Positions 44,448-56,024 of a DNA stretch of 64,000 nucleotides are shown piece after piece. Every line of letters begins with the position of its first letter. Position 1 is the stretch's first letter. Origin of the DNA: Saposhnikovia divaricata. Its lineage: Eukaryota > Streptophyta > Magnoliopsida > Apiales > Apiaceae. A program made the position numbers and the translations under genes. Below the pieces are notes generated by a model. The model did not search any database. It saw only the letters and a list, made by a program, of their open reading frames with translations, and was not told where the DNA came from. The DNA lies in assembly GCA_036435485.1 (NCBI GenBank), contig CM071599.1, positions 5,606,803 through 5,670,802 of the forward strand. Reading direction: 5' to 3'.

Positions 44448-46149
44448 TAGTATCAGAGCGGGATCTCGATCTATCTCGCATCTTCATTTAAGTTTTGATC
44501 TCTGTTCGTCATTTCATCGTTGTTTCACCGTTGTCTAACGCAATCTCACCATTGTTTCACCACTGTTTCATCGTCTCGGAGTATCTCTGGTAAATCTCTG
44601 CTTATCTCTAGTGAATCTCTGTATCTCTTTCATATAATCGCAATCATAATCACTTTCGTACGGACAATCATGATCTCATATCTTACTTGCGATCTGTGTT
44701 TGTATCTCATAGTGGTCTGTGTTTATGAAATTGAACGGTCTGTTACCGTTATCTTCATTTCGATATGTGTTTCGAAAGCTACAATCTCTGTTTAATTCTC
44801 TTTCTATCATCGCTTTACAAGTTAATTATTCATCATCTGCTAGTATTAATAGCTTTATATCGTTACTTCGGTGATTAGCATTTTAAATCATCAATTTACC
44901 TAAAATCGTATCCTTTTTCATGGCGATAATTGAGAATGTTTGAAACTAGTTTTGAAACATATAATTCATCCGTTTCGATAGTGATTTTTCATCGATTTCA
45001 CTCGTCTCTAGTCATACACTGATTTCTTCAGTTCATCATAAATCTGTTATCATTTGTTTTATGTTCTCTGTTTCGCACACAAACTGTTTGCTCTAAAATC
45101 TCTGTATAATTCTCGAGTTCTCTCTTATTCTGTACATTTACCTTCTTAGTTTAGATGTATAGAAACGATTGTACATACTTTGTTTGAGTTCTCATATATT
45201 GAAAATGGAGCTTTCTCCACCAAACGTAAGGTTCATTTCTCTTATTACACTATATCTGTTCGACAACATTACTCAATGAGTTTTGTTGATTGTTTCTTGA
45301 TTCTGTCTTGCGATTTTCATGATCTCTGAAAACACACAAGAGTTTGTTACAATTTTTCTGCCATTAAAGCTTCAAATCGAAGCTTCTTTTCTTATCAGTT
45401 TGTTGAGTGTTTTAACACTACAACATCATTCGATTACACATTTCATCCTGTGCTCACAACAAAACCAGGAGATTGTAGAGATAAGACGTTTGTTAGATTG
45501 TCTGTTAGAAGCAATAAGGAAGGCTATTGGTGAATTTGTACGGTGCACTATCAAGGATGTGTGCTCAGTTGTTGCTGTAACGCTGTTAAAGAGTTATAAT
45601 CAATTTACAGAAAAGTTTGGTATATTTGGAAGGCATCTGTCTGTATTCCACAAATAGGAGCAGTGTGGCTTGTTTGGTTTAGACTAATTTCTGATATTTC
45701 TAGCCGTTCGAGTCACTTTGTGGCTCTGTGAGGTCTTCACCAATTCTGAATTTGTGACCTTTAGTGGCAATTTCTCCCATTGTGGGTTTATTTGACTTGT
45801 CTCCTTTGTGAGCTAGCAAATTTCCTAAATGAGTTTGTTATATCCTTTTGTCAATTTGATTTCCTTTGTGGTTCTAAACCCCTTGGAGGTCTTCTAAACC
45901 CCTTGATGGTCATTGTTACTCCTTTTGAGAGTTTGATATGCCCTTCATGGGTTTGATTTGCCCCTTAGAGGGTTGTTGTCCCTTAGAGGGTTGTTGCCCC
46001 TTAGTGGGATTTGTTGCAATTCGAACACGAATATCAAGTTGCTAGCCATCAGGATTCCATCAGGATTTGCTTTCGGATGTTGATGTGTGTGATGTTTACA
46101 AGTGCTGTCAAGTTTTTTGGTTCTGCCTTCAAGTTCCATGTTGGTAGCT

Positions 46150-47614
46150 TGTTAGCACAAAATTACGCAAGCGCACGTAGTCACAAGTAATATAATTAAA
46201 GTTCGTTCCGCAGAGATCTGGTTAAGTTCAATCAGTAAATATGCCTATGCAACAATGTTTAGTTTTAATCCACTGCTAAGACAATTAACAAGAATGAGGT
46301 TTTAATTTTCTAAATTAACTCGGAAGCAAATTATTAAACTAAGAATAATTAACTAATGAGAATTTAATATGAATTACTTATATGAGATAAAACATGGAAT
46401 CCTAATTTCATTATCTACTTCACTTAGAGTCGCAGCCTTTAATCAATACATGTGATGGGGTTGATATCTGATCAGATAACACGAAACAAGTAAAAGCTAC
46501 CTCTCGGTATACTAATACCAAACTACGCATGCATCCACAAAAGAGATAGAAGATGGGTAGACACCAATTATGTTTAGACCCTATATCTCTATAGAATTTG
46601 AAAACATAAAGGTTTAAGCACAAGTTATCCACTTAGATCACATAGGGTAGCATAATATCTCTATTTACGCCACAAATCATGATGTTAAAACATCAACCTA
46701 TCCTATGCTAGCATGGCAAGTTCTAAATCTCAAGATCCACTCTCGTTTAGCAAGAGATTAACAAATTAGATGTTCGCGACGCATCTAAATACATGAAACA
46801 CAACCATACAAGGATATCACGAATTCACCACACATAAATCTTTAAAGCATATAAACTACTAAGCTACATAGATAAATCCATTAGGATCCCATGACAACGA
46901 TTAGTTCATAATTGAACCGTTCGTCACCATGGGATTAATTGAAAACATGATATTAAACAAGATATAAAATTAAGAAGTAATAATATTAATAAAAACAAGA
47001 GTTGAGAAAACAAATCTATTATCCAAAGTATACAAAAGTTGAAGTAGATCTAGATCTTGCTTGTCACCGAGCTTGAATCCTTCTCCACTCTTCTCTCTTG
47101 CAATTCTACGTTATAATAATAATAATCTGATACAAATTACAAGGTATGATGTGTTTATATAGGCATTACAAGTCTTGCCCAGCAAGAAAATACAAAACAG
47201 AATTATAATAGAATTTCTGCAAGATACGTTTCCTAATTTGATTATGTTTTGTAAGGAAAATTCGAGGCTGACTTTTCTTCAGATTTTCTGGAACGTTTCC
47301 CACGTAATTGGACCTCTGGACTATCTTAGAATGATAGGAAATCTCGTTATCTTCGCGTGGACTGCTTACGGGCCTAAAACGGATTTCTAGAACTCAAGAT
47401 ATGGCCAAAACAATGTAAATTGCGCAACCCTTCTCGAAAATCCGAATTTTAATCAATTAATTCCCAAAAAATTATAAAAGCATCCACTTTAGTCAACATT
47501 CTCGTAATCCTGCACAACTAAGCAAAACACATCAAATCTACAACAACTTGAGCCCAAGACAATCAATTTAAGCCGAAATTAAGCGATCCAAGTGGATATA
47601 AAATCCACTTATCA
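46150..47614. repeat. Solo LTR of a gypsy family related to the 11-30 kb element
   Basis: It starts TGTTAGCACAAAATTACGCA and ends CACTTATCA, with a perfect 5-bp duplication TAGCT (46145-46149 and 47615-47619). It shares ACAAGTAATATAAT near the start and AGTGGATATAAAATCCACTT at the end with the gypsy LTRs at 11367 and 28412, but differs a lot in between. It is 1465 bp, with no internal sequence on either side. Confidence 0.9.
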
Positions 47615-47836
47615 TAGCTGTTGTTGGTTAAAGTTTATCAAAATCACCAAGTTCCAAGTTGTTTTGTGATTGTTTCTTGCTGTCAAGTACTTACGGTCCA
47701 GAACTTGTTGTCAAGAAGGTCTGCTAATTACAATTTCTGATGGTGGTGTCAAGCTCAAGTTTCCTACCTACCTCTATGTTTTTACTTCCAAGTTGGATGT
47801 TTGCAATTTCTCTCCCACATCCAACTTGAGGGGGGA

Positions 47837-48796
47837 TGTTGAGATATATTAGTATACAAAGTTGCTCTCAATAGAAGACCTTGCTGAGCTGTCAAGGAGA
47901 TCACCGAATTAGATGTCTATAAATACAATCTCTCACATTCAGTTGTAAATATCTGGCTTAAGTCAAAATGTAGTCTCTAAAGGTTTAACCATTTTCTGTT
48001 ATGTAAATACAAATTCAGTTCATTTCTCTTTGTTCTATCTGTTAAGTAAATAACTCATCTAAAACCTTAAGGTGTTAGAGGGAGGCCCAACTGGATCTTA
48101 TATTATATGTTAACACCCCCTCACTCGAAAGCTCATTTTTGGGTCGAGAGTGGATCACGGGCGCCCATCTTGGGGCATAAATTTGCCTTCGTGTCCGAAA
48201 TAAATTGTAAGAATATTGGGGGTTGCAGAGAGTCGAATCTGGGACCTCTGCGTGCCTGAACTTTGATACCATGTTAGGTAACCAATCGCTCTAAAACCTT
48301 AAGGTGTTAGAGGAAGGCCCAACTGGATCTTTATATTATATTCTAACACTCCCCCTCACTCGAAAGCCCATTTTTGGGTCGAAGAGTGGATCACGGGCGC
48401 CCATCTTTTAGGCATAATTTTTGCCTTAGTTGGGCCTTCCTCTAACACCTTAAGATTTTAGATGAGTTGGTTACTTAACATGGTATCAGAGCTCACGCAC
48501 GCAGAGGTCCCGGGTTCGACTCTTTGCGACCCCCAATATTCTCGAATATTTAATATGGACACGAAGGCAAGTTATGCTCCAAAGATGAGCGCCTGTGATC
48601 CACTATTCGACCCAAAAATGGATTTTCGAGTGAGGGGGAGTGTTAGAATATAATATAAGTTCCATATATGGCCTCCCTCTAACACCTTAAGGTTTTAGAT
48701 GAGTTGGTTACTTAACACTATCTTCTTCCTTATGTTTGTTCTGTTAGTCTTTACTGCTTGTTTACCTCCATCAATGGAGGATCAACAAAGTTAACA
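47837..48796 (+). repeat. 3' LTR of the non-coding copia-type element, interrupted by a TRIM complex
   Basis: Sequence of the 277-bp LTR is split at 48035-48039 / 48718-48722 (CTATC duplication) by the TRIM complex. Confidence 0.9.
48040..48717. mobile_element. TRIM complex in inverted (head-to-head) arrangement
   Basis: The right part is a plus-strand TRIM: a partial LTR ending GTTGGTTACTTAACA at 48478, primer site TGGTATCAGAGC at 48479, PPT GTGAGGGGGAG, and a full LTR of about 77 bp at 48641-48717. The left part is the same type in minus orientation: LTR at 48040-48115, primer site reversed near 48267-48275, LTR at about 48274-48347, and a further piece of interior to 48424. The whole is flanked by the perfect duplication CTATC (48035-48039 and 48718-48722). 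Confidence 0.85.
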
Positions 48797-48811
48797 ACTG
48801 CAATTAACGCT

Positions 48812-49145
48812 GTGCTCCCGAGTTAGAATTTAGAGATAAGAGAAAAAAAGGAAGAGAAAATTTTAAAATTTTCTTTAAGAAGCGTGCTCCCTAGTTTTTT
48901 GGGAAGAGAAGAGAAAAGAAAATTTTCAAAAACTTCTTTCCGAAAGTTTTTTCTCAAAAATGGGATGATTAGGTTAGACGCCCTCACATACATTTCCAAA
49001 AATTTCCCTCCAACTCAATTTTTCCAAAAATTTCTCTCATGATTTACAAAAAAAACTAGGAAGCATGTTAAAGAATTTTTTTTCTTCTTTTCTTTCTCAT
49101 TCTCTTCTCTTCCATTCTCTTATTTAACAAAAAACTTGGGAGCAC
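48812..49145. mobile_element. Inverted-repeat MITE with GTGCTCCC ends
   Basis: The ends are GTGCTCCCGAGTT and, inverted, GTGCTCCCAAGTT. Further inverted units lie inside (near 48880 and 49045). It is absent at the matching place in copy A (near 40990). The target duplication is not clear. Confidence 0.65.
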
Positions 49146-50340
49146 AAGATCGATGTTATGCATATTATTGCTACTAGTTAATGGGCTGAAAACAAGCCCA
49201 GCATGAAACTAAGCTGGACTTGAGTTATTCAACTTGGCTACCAGATCAAATCAAGTCCAATCCAGAAAAATTGGACATAAGTTCAGTCCGTGGGAATGAA
49301 GGCCCTAAGTTGAAAAGTTGGTTCAAAATATATAAATTTGTCCTACTCTCCTGCAACAGTCAGGTTATTTTTACTTTTCGAAAGGATGCATAAAGTGTGA
49401 ATGATGAACTTTTTTTTATATAATTAATGAACTTCATTACTTTTTAGTTTTTACCAATAAAAAAGATTTTTTTTTATAATTCATATTTTGACTACTTTAA
49501 TATTTAACTAAAAAATTAAATATTAAAATTTTTATAATTAATTTGTGACAATGTCAGGATGTATTCTTTAATTTGAAAAAGGTGACAAATGCGTAAAGAA
49601 TGACACTGCAAATCATGCTGCAATGCAAGACTTCACGGTTTCACTGTATGTACATGAAATGTTGTGCTCATCTAAACTCATGATACATGCTTTATATATA
49701 TAATTCGTTGTTTAATTTTGTGATCGTACATTAATCATTTTTTTTTTTGTATGTAAATGTATAGCTCAAATGTAATATGAGATATCAGAGAAAATTAAAA
49801 TAATTATTTAAGAGTTATGTTTTTATAAAACGGATGAAAACATAGCTTTCTTGGGATCTGAAGCCCGAAAATAAGTCCAAAAAATTGGATTAGTTTAGGG
49901 CAGATTGGAATCTTTATTTCAATACTTTATTTTGGAATTTGAATTTCTGGGATAATGTGAGTACGATGGCTGATAAAGTTGAAAAACAGCAGAAAATGCT
50001 AATTTAAAATTTCAAGAAATGCGTTCAAAATAGAAATTTGGACAATATAAATTAATATCCATTAATCTTATTATTTGTATGGAGAATTTGAAATATTGTC
50101 AAACATTAAATTATTTGTTTACAATTTGACTTGGTCCATGTATCTTTAACTAAAGTCATTTCAACTGTTAATTAATTTAATTCAATCGAGATAAGTTGGA
50201 CTTAAGTTTATTCCAATATATAGATAGATGAAGGCCTAGTAGTTATGAATATTAGTATGAACTATAGGAGTATTTATCAATTTTTAATAATTAGTCACTA
50301 CAAAATGAGGGCGAATTACCCAAAACTTAATAAAAATGAG
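49146..50340. repeat. Segmental duplication, copy B (second half)
   Basis: It matches copy A from 40990 on, without the 41471-42123 insertion. It ends with a third, more diverged copy of the unit start (50215-50340). Confidence 0.85.
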
Positions 50341-50556
50341 ATTAAAATTATAGTATGTTTCATTGTGAACCATTTGTAACACATGCTAAAAAATATTATA
50401 CATAAATGATTTTTTTAAATAATTATTTTTATAAATTTTTGTTAATGAATACTTTTTATTTAAAATTTAACAATTAGTATTGTGTATATTTATTTTCAGA
50501 ATAAATGATATATGGTAAAAATAAACAATCAAATTTTCTTCAAAATAATACTTTTA

Positions 50557-50955
50557 TATAAAGGTGATGACGGGGGAAGTGAGGTGACACGTCCCAAATC
50601 GTTCTGATCTATTTTTCTAAAAGATTTTTGTAATTTTTAATGTTAAAAATTATTGTTTCCTTTATATATTTTCAATTTATAGTGTTAATAAATACAACTC
50701 GAATTCTTATTGTTAATAATTACAATTTCCCTTTTATGTTTTTAGTGTTAATAATTACAATTCCCCCCCCCCCCCCCCATTATGTTTAGTACTATTATAT
50801 AAACGAGGAGACGGGGACGGTGAGATGACGCCTCTCAAATCGTTCCATTTTATTTTTCTATTTAATAAATTTTTACAATTTTTAATGTTAGAAATTGTTA
50901 TTTCCTTTATATATTTTGAATTTTTAGTGTTAATAAATACAACTTCTTCTAATTC
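50557..50955. repeat. Two tandem copies of a roughly 240-bp unit
   Basis: TATATAAA plus GACGGGG and later TTTCCTTTATATATTTT and GTGTTAATAAATACAACT occur in both copies. The second starts near 50796. A run of 16 C (50763-50778) lies at the end of the first. Confidence 0.75.
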
Positions 50956-51400
50956 TTTTTTTTTTTGACGAACAAATAATAGATTGCATTAACTTAACAA
51001 AACATTTTTAACATCAGTAGGAACATAACTCCTATTGAAAACTTGATCTGGGATTGAATACGATTCTCTTGCTAACTGATGAGTAGCCATATTTGCAGAT
51101 CGTTTAGCAGATAGAATATAAATATTCTTTGACCTAAAAAAGATTACAATGATTTTCTGATCAATCCAGTGTAAACCAGCAGCATCACAATTGACCTTCG
51201 CACAGTTAATTCTGGTGATAGTCCAACGAATCTTTTCTGTGCAAGGTGAACTTTTGCGATTTCCACTACCGACCCAGCTTCGATGCGAGTTTTCCAGATC
51301 TCCCAGATCACCAATTGAACCCTTCTCGACGAAACAAAACAATAAAACAAAATATACCAAAACATACTAACCATTCCAAAACGGAGGACAAGCAAACACC
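50956..51400 (-). mobile_element. LINE-related retroposon fragment (copy 3)
   Basis: On the minus strand it ends TTTGTTCGTC plus an A-run (plus-strand T-run 50956-50966). It encodes a LINE-like C-terminus: WIDQKIIVIFFRSKNIY followed by AKRSANMATHQLARES, as in plant LINE RNase H ends. The upstream part corresponds to the 43150-43280 part of copy 2. It lacks the tandem module and the CTCTCATGAGAG start. The 5' border is not settled. Confidence 0.65.
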
Positions 51401-52266
51401 CAAAAATTGGGTACCAACAATCCTCACAAAAGGAGGATGTAACACAAAGCTCCAGAATAAACAGTAAAAGACATATAAGGCTAAGTGGCTAACAATTAAT
51501 ACGATAAAGAAGATGAACTTAACATTGCAGATTACGATTTATTAACTACTGAATAGTCTTAGTACAGCTACAGAGAAGGAAATGACAATACAAGAAAATA
51601 AATCTCATCCACAATACTCTCCTCTCCTTTCCCAGCTGTATTTGATACCCTCACAAGGCTATACTAACACCTGTCATCCTCTTATTGGTTGGCTCAGAGT
51701 GCACATGATCCCAAAGATTCCTGGCCTAATCACGTGTCTTGCTAAAATAGGAAAGCAGACTAAATAATTTAAATAAATAACCACCATATTTTTATAAATG
51801 TTACAGAGGATGATTTTATTGAAAGAAATAAAATACTAAACAAGAAAAGGGGGCCTCCGATCGGTGGAAAAGCCACCGCCGGGGGATCTTTCAAGACGGC
51901 TGCAGCTTCTCTAGGGTTTTGGGAGGGAGTGTTTTGTGTAAATATGGTGAAGTTAGAAGCTAGCCTCCAGTCATTCAACTTGGTTACTGGATTGAATCAA
52001 ATCCAATCCAAACAAATTGGACTAAATTCAGTCGAAGATCAGGAAAGGGCTGGTAGTAGTGAAGTTAGTCGCAAGATGTTTAGATTGAATCTTTTCGTAC
52101 AATTATAAGTCTAAAAAAGTAGCTTGAAATCTGAATACGAAGATAATTATGCCGACAATGCATTCTTTTCTTGGTCGTGAATATATGAACTGGTTGTTCC
52201 ATAATGCAAGAGCCATGACTTCACTAAATAGTAAATACATGATTTCACAATTGGATTTGTGTAATA
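51401..52266. other. Spacer, no gene recognised
   Basis: A GC-richer patch at 51845-51930 (CCACCGCCGGGGGATC) looks like old coding or LTR sequence but has no identifiable frame. Confidence 0.4.
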
Positions 52267-52450
52267 TGTTAAGTAATCAATCGCTAGAAAACCTCAAAGT
52301 ATTAGAAGAAGATTTTATCAGGATTTTATATTGTGTTAGTCGAATATTAAATCTATGCATACCTCAGCTTTGGTACCATATTAGGTAACCAATCACTTTA
52401 AAAGTTCAAGGTATTAGATAAAGGACTTATGTATCTTATGTATTTTAACA
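52267..52450 (-). mobile_element. Degenerate TRIM remnant
   Basis: Two imperfect copies of the TRIM LTR (about 52267-52345 and 52379-52450) flank a very short interior with a reversed primer-site remnant (GGTACCATA). It is related to the complex at 48040-48717. Confidence 0.6.
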
Positions 52451-53477
52451 TAAACATAACTTAATCATAATGTAATTCAAAAAAAAAAAAAAACTTAATC
52501 ATAATGTAATTGTGCTAGAATGCATGAATCATGACTTGATTAAATACATGATAATTTTTAGTTTATCTTAATTTATGATACTTTGCTATATATAATCACG
52601 TACACTGTTGTTGTAATTCATTGTTTAATTTTGTCAATGTAAATTATTCCGTCGAATATGCATTTGTATACGGTAGTCATAAAATGTATTTTGAGGTATC
52701 GGCGAAAACTTAAATAATTCTCAACAAATGAACTTAGCTTATCAAAATTCACAAGATCAAGCAAGTTTGATTCAAAGTTGTTGAACATCTAATCTGTAAT
52801 ACAAGCAAATTAGGAGTGAGTTTTAGACAAATCAATGGCTTACCCAGTTCTTAGAGATCCTAATTGTAATTAACTTTATATTATATTTTTTTGTACGCCA
52901 TCCTAGCTAGTTCGATGTACGAAATTTAATTCCGCAAAAAGCTTGTTAGAAAAAGCAAATTTAGTTTGTAAATTTGTATGTACATTGTCTTCCACCGATT
53001 AGAGCAATAGCATAAACCATCTTAATTAATTTGAGTTGATTGCAAATTCTTAATTTTTCGTTTAGTAACAACTATCATAATCAGACAATTAAGAAACAAA
53101 GATTAACATACAAATAGTTAAAAAGAGTATTAATAATCTCTGCAAATTGGTTATGAATAATATAACTTTCTACAATTCTTATCAAGTGCATAAACCACTT
53201 TTTCAAGAACTACAATACATGTATGTATCAGCAAGCATTATATGTGCTACACACTTTATTACATCATCAAATGAGAACAGCAGCATTCCCATAAACAAAA
53301 AATAACTATAAATCAAAGCCCCTAGCATATCTTCACTTATGCGAAGAATGCTTAGGAAACTTCAGTTGCGGGTACTTAAAATCAAATAAATAAATAATAC
53401 TATGTAATGTGGCAGTTTAATCCAGCATCAAATTAGTTGTAGCCATGAGAAGTAAATCTGCAGTCATAGTGTTCTTT
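52451..53477. other. AT-rich spacer downstream of the LEA gene
   Basis: An A-run at 52478-52492 sits between two copies of CTTAATCATAATGTAATT. No gene is seen. Confidence 0.5.
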
Positions 53478-54827
53478 TCACTTTTTCTCACCTACACCAA
53501 GGGTGTTCTTCACTCCGTCGATTGCACCCTTTGCTGCACTCCCAACTTGGTCTGCTTTCTGCATCAATCGAAAACATATTTTCTCTAATTTAGTTAAGCG
53601 GTATTAATATAGTTAGTTGATCTTCCAGACAATCAACTAATATATGTTGTAAATTTTCTGCATTAGAAGTTCTTGCAGCCACCGTGAGGTGATGTTAGCT
53701 TCCTAGGAGCATATGCACCAATGGTAAAAATTAGTTGATTACTTGATTCGTTAGACGGATCAACGATTTGACGGAGTTTCGGTGTTTAGTAAGGAAATAG
53801 TGTTATATTGGTCTATCAATCCGTTAGCTATTCTATCAAAATTAACGGATTGATGGATCAAAAAACACCTTACATTGATAAAATTCCCTCAATTTATCGA
53901 ATTTGTTGGACGGATTTATAATTTTGATTTGTATTGTTACATAAAAAATAGCAAAATAGTTGAAAAGAAAATTTCAATAAATTGACGAATTAGCGGATTA
54001 AAGGTCGTTGATGGGTGGGGATACTCTAAGTAATACGAGATTTTCATTAAAAAAAACAAGAAAAAAATTGTATACTACTTCTTCGATTCAAAATATTATA
54101 TTGTAGGAAAGCAATAACCTGCTGGATCCATCCGGCGCTCTCGTCCTTCTGTTCTTTTGCAGAACTCATAACATTGTCTTTCTGTTCACTTGCAGCACCC
54201 ATAGCATTATTGGCCTTCTCTTGTGCGGAACTGGCAGCATTACTGGCCTTCTCTTGTGCGGAACTGGCAGCATTCGAAGCCTTTTCTTGTGCAGAACTGG
54301 CAGCATTCGAAGCCTTCTCCTGTGCAGACCCGGCAGCATTGGAAGCCTTCTCCTGTGCTAAGTTTGCGTTGCCCTTGGCTGATTCCATCATGCTTTCAGT
54401 GTTGGCCTATCCAGTAAACAATAAACAATGATTGTCAAACACGTTCAATCTCATTTCTAACAAATTATGTGTATTCAGTTCTTGTAAATATATAATTAGC
54501 TTACGAGAACAATTCTTCACGTGAGAACAATCGTTCTACCCTTTCTAAAATATGCATAACAATTATAGAAAGTGTAGAACAATTCTTCACATGAGAACAA
54601 TTATTCTACCCTTTCTAAAATATGCATAACAATTATAGAAAGTGTTGAACATGTAAACAAATTGTTCTCCCGTAATTTCACACCCGTAATGTTCCCGTAG
54701 AGCACGACCCTAAATAATCGTATCTAGTAATCGAAAACTGTTAAAAAAATGTAGCATCATATCTTGTTATATTTCGACATAAGTTACATAGTACCTGAGC
54801 CTCCCTACCCAATTGCTGAGAAGACAT
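53478..54827 (-). CDS. LEA-type (KIN-like) stress protein with 11-mer repeats
   Basis: Three exons (54827-54795, 54406-54119, 53558-53478) with GT-AG introns, all in phase 0, give 133 residues. The protein starts MSSQQLGREAQ. It then has five 11-residue units of the type SAQEKASNAAS (gene positions 54361-54197) and ends KGAIDGVKNTLGVGEKK. It is alanine-rich, hydrophilic and lacks a signal peptide or membrane segment. Such proteins are cytosolic, disordered when hydrated, and accumulate in seeds or under cold, drought or ABA; this is known for the family, not shown here. The last block resembles the short Arabidopsis KIN-like LEA proteins. A TATA box at 54900-54907 and a CACGTG in intron 1 (near 54519) fit stress regulation. 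Unit number probably varies between alleles. Confidence 0.88.
54506..54650. repeat. Tandem duplication, 70-bp period, in LEA intron 1
   Basis: GAACAATTCTTCAC occurs at 54507 and 54577, and the following CCTTTCTAAAATATGCATAA is also repeated. The first copy has CACGTG, which is CACATG in the second. Confidence 0.92.
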
Positions 54828-54899
54828 GTTGAGCAAATTGTTTTGGAAAATACTGTGAATACAAAAAGATCGAGTGTTTTGGATTATGAAAGTTGAATG

Positions 54900-54907
54900 T
54901 TTATATA
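54900..54907 (-). promoter_or_regulatory. TATA box of the LEA gene
   Basis: The minus strand reads TATATAAA, 73 bp upstream of the ATG at 54827, which leaves room for a 5' UTR of about 40 bp. Confidence 0.65.
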
Positions 54908-55134
54908 GACTTGAATTTTCTTTGATGAGAGTGTTTTGTGGTAGGAATAAAATGTACATTTCGAGCGTGTATTTCTGCTTTAGACTTGGCCCTTTAGGTA
55001 CTCTCTGCATTTGGTGATTGATCTGTGGCTTTGCGTATAGTCAGCTTCTCCATGCATTATTTTTGTTTTCTGTTTTGTTACTCTTTCACAGTTTTGTCCT
55101 CTCATATTGAAGAGCTTCGATATTAAATTGCAAT

Positions 55135-55587
55135 TACAGTAAAACTTTCCTAAATAATAGTTTGGGACCAATAAAAAACAGAGTAAATAGCAAAGTGATG
55201 ATTGAATTTTATCTACTTTTGTAGTTTGATGACCGAAATTTGAAATTTACAATATGTTGGCAAGGTAATGTTTTTAGTTTCAAAAGGTTGGCCAAATGCC
55301 ACTTTTCTGAACTATTTTTCTCCAAAAAATGATCGTTAATCACCGTTTTGAAACGTAAAAGCAATGTTTGAACAATATATTGCAAATTTAAAATTTCAGC
55401 CACCAAAATGCAAAATTGGATAAATTCAGCAACAAATTTGTAATTTACTCTAAAAAATATTATTTCATCAAATTTATTATTTTATTAGGAATAAAAATAT
55501 ATTGTCATCATTATGTTGGGATAAAAAATATAGCATTTTGACGATGTTATTACTTTACCGATTATTATTTTATCGAGATTCAACTAT
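55135..55587. mobile_element. TIR element (TACAGT family) with a second MITE inside
   Basis: The left end is TACAGTAAAACTTTCC with GGGACC following. The right end, inverted, is TATAGTTGAATCTCG. Inside, 55180-55451 is another element with ends AGAGTAAATAGCAAAG and, inverted, AGAGTAAATTACAAAT; its inverted similarity runs inward for about 80 bp. Confidence 0.6.
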
Positions 55588-56024
55588 ATCTCAAATAAAT
55601 AAGTGAAATGAAACCATTTTTTCTTTACTAAATAAATCGAAAACAGACTTCAAAAAAAAAAAAAAATCGAAAACACATTTGCTTGTGATGCTGATAGAGT
55701 GAGAGTTCCAAAATTAAACTAAGAACAATAATAAAATTTCCATCAAGAAAATAAAATAATAGTTATGCTTTTTGTCAGAAAATCCATTTATACATATTTT
55801 TAAGAAATATTCATCAAGACATTTTTGTTAAGGCAGGTCTATGTGGAGAACAGTCGAGTGACTATAGCCATTTTTTTTTTCTAATCGAGATATATTAAAT
55901 TTGGTTGAAATCGAATTTTCCAAAATATTGAATTACCCAAATAATTTAATCACCACAAAATCATTTTTGGCCAGATAATAAACATGAGATAACGTTGGAA
56001 CTTAAAGCAATTGTTGGAACTGAA

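Larger units (their letters stand above)
44171..48796 (+). mobile_element. Non-coding copia-type LTR element with two nested insertions
   Basis: The LTRs are 277 bp (44171-44447 and 47837-48796, the latter 277 bp without its insertion). They begin TGTTGAGATATATTAG and end AGTTAACA. The primer site reads TAGTATCAGAGCG (44448 on) and the PPT CTTGAGGGGGGA precedes the 3' LTR. The flanks ACTGG (44166-44170) and ACTGC (48797-48801) are a near-perfect target duplication. The interior has no recognisable gag or pol domain; the longest ORF (about 45319-45657) has no family signal. Size and lack of domains fit a large non-autonomous derivative. Confidence 0.85.

Noticed and set aside
45319..45657. 112-codon ORF inside the non-coding copia-type element
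   Set aside because: It has no gag or pol motif, low-complexity composition and no neighbouring domain. It is probably chance.
48479..48520. Possible tRNA gene near GGTTCGACTC
   Set aside because: The string follows the TRIM primer site and there is no acceptor stem or second box at tRNA spacing. It is part of the TRIM interior.
51845..51960. GC-richer patch as a gene 5' end on the minus strand
   Set aside because: The short frame ends quickly, has no family signal and no supporting exon nearby.
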